Notes under the pieces: model-generated
What the model saw: the letters and a program-made list of their open reading frames with translations, nothing else
Database searches by the model: none
Told to the model about the DNA's origin: nothing
Source: Geochorda sp036562495
GTDB lineage: Bacteria; Bacillota; Limnochordia; Limnochordales; Geochordaceae
NCBI GenBank assembly: GCA_036562495.1
Contig: DATCKA010000121.1
Location: 1-10,211 of the forward strand
DNA: 10,211 bases
Direction of reading: 5' to 3'
Translations under genes and position numbers: made by a program
Shown: one piece after another, positions 6,699 to 10,211 of the stretch
Layout of the letters: each line of letters begins with the position of its first letter
How positions within the stretch are numbered: position 1 is the stretch's first letter

Positions 6699-6758
6699 AC
6701 CGGGCGGCGCCGCTTCGAAGCCGCGCCGAGCAACCACACCGGAGAGGGGGAACCCTGG

Positions 6759-6944
6759 ATGGCGCACCTCACCGCCCTGGAGCTCGAGCAACTGCGGCAC
6801 ATCATCGGCGAGCAGAAGCTCACCGTGGAGAAGCTCAACGCCTACTCCCAGGCCTGCCGGGATCCCGAGCTCAAGCAGCAGGTGGAGCACATCGCCCGGC
6901 AGGCCAACGACAACGTCCAGCGCCTCATGACCTTCCTGGGCTGA
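6759..6944 (+). CDS. Small spore coat-associated protein (CotF-like partner)
   Basis: This 61-residue, all-helical protein starts MAHLTALELEQLRHII and contains EKLNAYSQACRDPELKQQVEHIARQ. Short proteins of this pattern (ferritin-like helix pair, with a DPELK-type turn) commonly precede a Coat F-domain gene in Clostridia and are annotated as spore coat or hypothetical proteins. I chose the ATG at 6759-6761, with GGAGAGGGGG about 10 nt upstream. The frame is open further upstream but without helical or coat-like sequence. Only 15 nt separate its stop from the GTG start of the next gene, so the two form an operon. Function in the coat is inferred from family and context. Confidence 0.8.
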   Translation: MAHLTALELEQLRHIIGEQKLTVEKLNAYSQACRDPELKQQVEHIARQANDNVQRLMTFLG

Positions 6945-6959
6945 GAGGAGATGGGAGTC

Positions 6960-7262
6960 GTGCCCTTTCAGGACAAGGAGATGGGCTCCGACGTCCTGGA
7001 CATGCTCAAGCACCAGTGCGTCGGGCTGACCAAGGCCGCCATCGAGTGCTCCAACGCCGATCTGCGCAATACGCTGATGCAGATGCGCCAGTTTTGCGAG
7101 GCGGCCCAGTGGGAGATGTACCGCCTGGCGGAGCAGAAGGGCTGGTACCTGCCGGCCAGCCCTGCCGAACACCAGCAGATCCAGCGGGTCCGCCAGTACC
7201 TGCAGGGCGCTCCGGTCACGACCGGGATGACCTACGGACGGGACGGCGGCACGCTGCATTGA
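6960..7262 (+). CDS. Coat F domain spore coat protein
   Basis: This is a CotF-like spore coat component of 100 aa. It begins MPFQDKEMGSDVLDMLKHQ and continues with an Asn-Ala-Asp-Leu-Arg turn (CSNADLRNTLMQMRQFCEAA) and WEMYRLAEQKGWYLPASP, the helix and GWY-P signature of Coat F proteins, with a Tyr/Gly-containing tail. I chose the GTG at 6960-6962, because GAGAGGAG (6943-6950) is 9 nt away and homologues begin near this Met-x-Phe-x-Asp-Lys-Glu sequence. The ATG at 6951-6953 directly abuts that ribosome binding site and would be poorly placed. Transcription ends at the hairpins downstream. Confidence 0.85.
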   Translation: MPFQDKEMGSDVLDMLKHQCVGLTKAAIECSNADLRNTLMQMRQFCEAAQWEMYRLAEQKGWYLPASPAEHQQIQRVRQYLQGAPVTTGMTYGRDGGTLH

Positions 7263-7268
7263 GGCGGT

Positions 7269-7294
7269 CGGCCGTCGCCGGTGGCGGACGGCCG
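7269..7294 (+). other. Strong hairpin without U-run, downstream of the coat genes
   Basis: CGGCCGT (7269-7275) pairs with ACGGCCG (7288-7294), and an inner CGCC/GGCG extends the stem to 11 bp with one bulged base and a 3-nt loop. No U-run follows. It precedes the true terminator by 18 nt and may protect or pause the transcript. Confidence 0.55.
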
Positions 7295-7311
7295 TGCAGG
7301 AGGCCTCTAGC

Positions 7312-7340
7312 GGGGGCTGTTGTCAGCCCCCTTTCTTGTT
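7312..7340 (+). terminator. Intrinsic terminator of the spore coat operon
   Basis: GGGGGCTG (7312-7319) and CAGCCCCC (7324-7331) form a perfect 8-bp stem with a 4-nt loop, followed by TTTCTTGTT (7332-7340). The last two T bases are already the first bases of the -35 element of the tRNA-Cys promoter. Confidence 0.9.
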
Positions 7341-7367
7341 GACGGGCCGGCTCGCCCCCGCTATCAT
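7339..7367 (+). promoter_or_regulatory. Vegetative promoter of tRNA-Cys
   Basis: TTGACG (7339-7344) and TATCAT (7362-7367) are 17 nt apart. The start site would be near 7374, about 9 nt before the mature tRNA 5' end, a typical short tRNA leader. Confidence 0.8.
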
Positions 7368-7382
7368 GAGGGCGGAGTTCGA

Positions 7383-7458
7383 GGCGGCGTAGCCAAGGGG
7401 CTAAGGCGGGAGTCTGCAAAACTCCTATCCGCCGGTTCGAGTCCGGCCGCCGCCTCCA
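7383..7458 (+). tRNA. tRNA-Cys (GCA)
   Basis: A full cloverleaf can be drawn. The acceptor GGCGGCG (7383-7389) pairs with CGCCGCC (7448-7454). The anticodon stem GGAGT/ACTCC encloses the loop CTGCAAA with anticodon GCA at 7416-7418. The T-arm is GCCGG-TTCGAGT-CCGGC. The discriminator base is U, as expected for tRNA-Cys, and CCA is encoded (7456-7458). Confidence 0.97.
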
Positions 7459-7509
7459 GGCACCTCTCCCGCGGAAGGCTTTCCCGACCAAGCGTCGAAC
7501 CCGCGAAGC

Positions 7510-8820
7510 ATGCACCTGCCTCGGTCTCGCTCGGTCAGCGTCGTCTCCTCGGTCGTCGGCGTCTCCATCACGACCGTCCTGCTGATGCTCGGCGGCAACC
7601 TGGTCTCCCCGGTGCTGGCCCTGTACGGGCAGTCCTTCGGGGTCGGCATGGCCGTGGTGGGGCTGCTGGTGAGCGCCTTCGGGGTGGCGCGCATCCTGGT
7701 GGACATCCCGGGTGGCAGACTCGCCGACCGGCTGGGTACCCGCACCACCATGGTGGCCGGTTGCCTCATCGTCGGGGGCGCCTCGGTGGCCGCGGCGGTG
7801 GTGGACCGGTTCTCGCTGCTGGTGCTGGCGCGGGCGCTACAGGGCGTCGGATCGGCCCTCTACATGGTGGCCGGCTACAGCTTCGTCGGCAGGGTGAGTC
7901 CACCCGACATCCGGGGCCGGATGATGAGCTACTACCAGGGCAGCATGCTGGTGGGGCAGAGCTTCGGCCCCACCATCGGGGGCTTCACGGCGGAGCACTT
8001 CGGGCTGGCCTCCCCGTTTTGGGCCTATGCCGCGATGGCCGTGCTGGCCGCCTTGGTCACTCTCGTGGCCGTCCCCGGTGCGGCGGCCGAGCGAGTGCTG
8101 GCCGGGCAGACGGCCTCCGCCGAGCAGCGAGAGGGCGACGAGGGACGTCCGGACGCACGGCGCCGGCCACGCCCGGCGCCCGACGCCGATCCGACGGAGG
8201 GCCAGGGGCCGGCCTGGCTGCTGCGGCGGGCCGACTTCGTGCTGGTCTGCCTCGTGGCCTTCGCCATCGCCTACACCCGTACCGGGGCACGGGGCACCGT
8301 CATCCCTCTCTTGGGCGGGAACGAGCTGGGCCTGTCGGAGAGCCGCATCGGCATGGCCCTGACCGTGGCCGCGGTGCTCAACCTGGCACTCCTGGTGATG
8401 ACCGGGCGGGTCGTGGATCGATACGGCCGCAAGGTGGCCATCGTGCCGGGGCTCGTGGTGAGCGCCACGTCGCTGTTGCTCTTCACGGGTGCTCGCGACT
8501 ACCCGCAGTACGTGCTGGCCGCCGCCGTGCTGGGGCTCGGGACGGGCGTGGCGGGGCCGGCGCCCGCGGCTTACGTCAGCGACATCCTGCCGCCCCAGGC
8601 CTTCGGGGTCAGCATGGGCCTCTACCGCACCATCATGGACGCCGGGATGGTGGCGGGGCCGGTGGTCGCGGGGGCCGTGGCGGACCGGCTCGGGCTCTCG
8701 TGGGCGCTCATCCTCAATGCGGCGCTGCTGGCGACCGTCGCCCTGCTCTTCGCCTGGCGGGCCCCGGAGACGCGCGAGACCCGGCGAGCCGTCGTATCCG
8801 CAGTTCGCCGTGGGGCCTGA
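7510..8820 (+). CDS. MFS transporter (12 transmembrane segments)
   Basis: This is a major facilitator superfamily permease of 436 aa, probably a drug- or metabolite-type proton antiporter; the substrate is unknown. Two six-helix halves are visible. Motif A occurs in the loop between TM2 and TM3 (GGRLADRLGTRT, 68-79) and again as GRVVDRYGRK (299-308) in the second half. A motif-C-like glycine pattern (GQSFGPTIGGF) lies in TM5, and AGPVVAGAVAD in TM11. The central loop (about 190-240) is long, hydrophilic and rich in Arg, Asp and Pro. I chose the ATG at 7510, but its ribosome binding site is poor. It lies 51 nt after tRNA-Cys with no terminator between, so it may be expressed from the tRNA promoter. 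No regulator is adjacent. Confidence 0.9.
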   Translation: MHLPRSRSVSVVSSVVGVSITTVLLMLGGNLVSPVLALYGQSFGVGMAVVGLLVSAFGVARILVDIPGGRLADRLGTRTTMVAGCLIVGGASVAAAVVDRFSLLVLARALQGVGSALYMVAGYSFVGRVSPPDIRGRMMSYYQGSMLVGQSFGPTIGGFTAEHFGLASPFWAYAAMAVLAALVTLVAVPGAAAERVLAGQTASAEQREGDEGRPDARRRPRPAPDADPTEGQGPAWLLRRADFVLVCLVAFAIAYTRTGARGTVIPLLGGNELGLSESRIGMALTVAAVLNLALLVMTGRVVDRYGRKVAIVPGLVVSATSLLLFTGARDYPQYVLAAAVLGLGTGVAGPAPAAYVSDILPPQAFGVSMGLYRTIMDAGMVAGPVVAGAVADRLGLSWALILNAALLATVALLFAWRAPETRETRRAVVSAVRRGA

Positions 8821-8843
8821 TCGACTCTCGCACCTCTCCGCCC

Positions 8844-8872
8844 TTGACGGCCCGAGCCTCGGGCGGTATGCT
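8844..8872 (+). promoter_or_regulatory. Vegetative promoter of tRNA-Val
   Basis: TTGACG (8844-8849) and TATGCT (8867-8872) are 17 nt apart, with a start expected near 8879, about 38 nt before the tRNA. Most of the spacer is an inverted repeat: GCCCGA (8850-8855) and TCGGGC (8859-8864) around a 3-nt centre. Confidence 0.75.
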
Positions 8873-8916
8873 GGGTCTCGGCCGGCAGTCGCCGGTCGAC
8901 CCGCCTGCGTGACGGT

Positions 8917-8993
8917 GGGCGAGTAGCTCAGTTGGTGAGAGCGCCACGTTGACATCGTGGAGGTCAGGGGTTCGATTCCCTTCTCGCCCACCA
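8917..8993 (+). tRNA. tRNA-Val (GAC)
   Basis: The acceptor GGGCGAG (8917-8923) pairs with CTCGCCC (8983-8989). The anticodon stem CCACG/CGTGG encloses the loop TTGACAT with anticodon GAC at 8951-8953, reading GUC valine codons. The T-arm is AGGGG-TTCGATT-CCCTT, the discriminator is A and CCA is encoded (8991-8993). The integrase remnant begins 88 nt further on, which makes the 3' half of this tRNA a likely attachment site. Confidence 0.97.
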
Positions 8994-8995
8994 TC

Positions 8996-9030
8996 GAAAA
9001 AGCCCGTCACGACGGGAATCGTGAGCGGGC
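8996..9030 (-). terminator. Intrinsic terminator of the integrase remnant
   Basis: On the minus strand GCCCGCTCACGA and TCGTGACGGGC (9002-9030) pair over 11 bp with one bulge, followed by TTTTTCG. A shorter alternative stem, CCCGT-CGTG-ACGGG, ends at the same U-run. On the plus strand the same hairpin follows tRNA-Val but lacks a U-run, so it is a weaker terminator there. Confidence 0.85.
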
Positions 9031-9045
9031 CTCCTGTCCGGCAGG

Positions 9046-9082
9046 TACAGCCAGAGCGGGCAACTACAGCCTAACTACAGCC
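9046..9082. repeat. Three TACAGCC motifs, two in an 11-bp tandem repeat
   Basis: TACAGCC occurs at 9046-9052, 9065-9071 and 9076-9082. The last two lie in a perfect tandem copy of AACTACAGCCT. They fill the short space between the integrase stop and the terminator. They could be integrase arm-type binding sites or simply a local duplication. Confidence 0.6.
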
Positions 9083-10080
9083 TAACGCGCCAGATTCGCG
9101 AGGAACCCGTCCAGGGCGGCGGCCGCCTTCTCGTCCTGCCCCGGCAACAGATGCCCGTAGAGGTCCAGCGTGATCCGGATGTTCTCATGCCCGAGCCGCC
9201 GGGAGACCGTCATGATGTCGACCCCCTGGGCAATGAGGAGGGCGGCGTGGGTGTGGCGGAAGCTGTGCAGGGTCACGCCCTCCAGTAGCTTCGCGGCGGC
9301 TGCCTGGGCCTCGCTCCGGCTCATGCCAGCCTTCTCATAGGCCTCTGCCGCTTTCTGGCGGGCCTTCCTGATAACACGAGCCAGGTCCCGGCCGTCTACG
9401 TTCGACCGCCGTAATGGCCCCCGGTCCGGCTCGTGAAGAGCAGGTTCGTTTCATTCTGCCAGGCTGCTCCCGCCCGAAGCCGCTCCTCGGCTTGCCGTCG
9501 CCGCCACCGGCGAAGCGCCTCGACGGCGACGTTCGGGAGGGTGATGGTGCGCCGGGCCGCCTTCGTCTTCACGTCGCCCAGGTACACCCGACCATTCTCC
9601 TCGTGCAGCGCCTGGCGCACGGTAAGGGTGCCCTTCGCCAGGTCGACGGCGTCCCACGTCAAGCCGAGCAGTTCGCCGATGCGTAGCCCCGTGTGCAGGA
9701 GCACCAAGAAGGCGTCCTCCAACCGCTCCCCTTTGGCGCCCTCCAGCAGCCAGCGAATCTCTTCGGGTGTCATGAACCGGGCTTCTTTGCGACCGCTGGT
9801 ACGCTTTGCCGCGAGCTTCGCCGGGTTTCGGGCAATGAGCCCTTTCCTCACCGCACCGTGATCTTCTCGGGCTTCACGGGCAGGCCCTGAAGGGCGTCTT
9901 GCTCTTCGTTGTGGCGTAGACCGTGACGCGCCGACGCCGGCCGTCGGGACCGTAGCCGAGGTTGAGTTCGGCAACCCATCTGCCGTCCTTCCGCTGGAAC
10001 ACGGCTCCTTCGCCGCGGCCTCGCCGGTGCTTCTTCTCCTTCTCTTTCTCTCGTTCTCCGCCTCGCTCACGCGCGGCCAT
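9082..10080 (-). pseudogene. Tyrosine recombinase (phage/ICE-type integrase), degenerate
   Basis: This was a site-specific recombinase of about 380-400 aa, now broken. The ATG at 10078-10080, preceded by GGGAGG, opens an N-terminal arm-binding domain (RGRGEGAVFQRKDGRWVAEL, then RRRRVTVYATTK). Near 9900 the frame changes and residues are missing before DALQGLPVKPEKITV. Near 9850, EKITV is joined directly to AVRKGLIARNPAKL, so almost the whole core-binding (SAM-like) domain, about 85-90 codons, is deleted, with another frame change. The catalytic domain follows, with Arg in LHTGLRIGELLGL and Lys in DVKTKAARRTI. A one-base loss near 9400, in GGCGGTCGAACG, gives an early stop at 9396. The next frame continues RSNVDGRDLARVIRKARQ to HSFRHTHAALL, LGHENIRITLDLYGHL and the stop at 9082. 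All catalytic residues (Arg, Lys, His-x-x-Arg, His, Tyr) remain, but the protein cannot be made. Confidence 0.92.
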
Positions 10081-10211
10081 TGGCCTGCTGCCTCCCTTCC
10101 TGTCTGCTTCCCGCTTACGCGCTGGCCATGCTTGCCAACTGGAGAACGCTGGGGCGTAAGGTTGCCGTCCGTGGTCGCTGCTGACGGACCAGCGGTCGAG
10201 ACCAGTATAAA
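10081..10211. other. Region upstream of the integrase remnant, no gene recognised
   Basis: This 131-bp stretch up to the right edge holds no gene I can recognise. On the minus strand it contains the integrase ribosome binding site and, at the edge, TATACT (10204-10209), which could be a -10 element whose -35 is outside the window. No second copy of the tRNA-Val 3' end is present here. Confidence 0.4.

Noticed and set aside
7320..8912. A 530-codon plus-strand frame covering the tRNA-Cys and MFS region
   Set aside because: It is out of frame with the MFS permease, reads through tRNA-Cys, and gives Gly/Arg-rich sequence without membrane helices or motifs.
8911..8993. tRNA-Val considered as tRNA-Asp because of the TTGACAT loop
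   Set aside because: The 7-nt loop places GAC at positions 34-36, which reads GUC valine codons. Asp would need GUC as the anticodon.
7837..8994. A 385-codon minus-strand frame opposite the MFS gene and tRNA-Val
   Set aside because: It begins with sequence antisense to tRNA-Val, is low in hydrophobic structure, and has no recognisable domain.
9082..9324. Separate short integrase gene of 80 codons
   Set aside because: It is the C-terminal end of the same broken integrase. The frame continues upstream to about 9400 and joins the catalytic domain through a one-base frameshift.
1..10211. CRISPR array, defence system or biosynthetic cluster
   Set aside because: No regularly spaced repeats, and no cas, toxin-antitoxin, restriction or synthase genes are visible. 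Apart from the integrase remnant the genes are conserved core functions.

Overview
The window is about 70% GC and reads as a chromosomal core region of a high-GC, endospore-forming Bacillota. Three things point there: the ytxC-thrS-infC-rpmI-rplT gene order known from Bacillus, a T-box riboswitch ahead of thrS, and a pair of small Coat F-type spore coat genes. A lineage such as Limnochordia, Symbiobacterium or Thermaerobacter would fit, but I cannot assign a genus from the sequence alone.

Layout. From 1 to about 6600 all genes are on the minus strand. In transcription order they are a YtxC-like sporulation protein (6604-5633), a short DUF445 membrane protein (5560-4964), a thrS leader with its own promoter and a T-box (about 4940-4581), thrS (4527-2614), a second promoter, and then infC (2477-1827), rpmI, rplT, a KtrA-type RCK protein and a TrmH/SpoU RNA methyltransferase that runs off the left edge. 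The infC-rpmI-rplT block supplies translation initiation factor 3 and ribosomal proteins L35 and L20. The methyltransferase overlaps the RCK gene by 35 nt. thrS should be induced when uncharged tRNA-Thr binds the T-box.

From about 6605 to 8993 features are on the plus strand. They are two small spore coat genes, a double-hairpin terminator, tRNA-Cys(GCA), a 12-TM MFS transporter and tRNA-Val(GAC). The tRNA-Cys terminator and promoter are packed end to end.

From 8994 to the right edge lies mobile-element debris. A tyrosine integrase on the minus strand sits directly beyond the 3' end of tRNA-Val. It carries at least three lesions, including loss of nearly the whole core-binding domain, while its catalytic residues survive. 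It is followed by three TACAGCC motifs and an intrinsic terminator. This looks like the decayed end of an element integrated at tRNA-Val.

Four vegetative promoters are visible (infC, thrS, tRNA-Cys, tRNA-Val). All four have the same -35 hexamer, TTGACG, with 17-18 nt spacers. The most useful corrections to an automatic annotation are the AUC start of infC, which lies downstream of a promoter inside the longer open frame, and the single broken integrase that would otherwise be called as two or three genes. I did not find a convincing new system; most of the window is conserved core genome.
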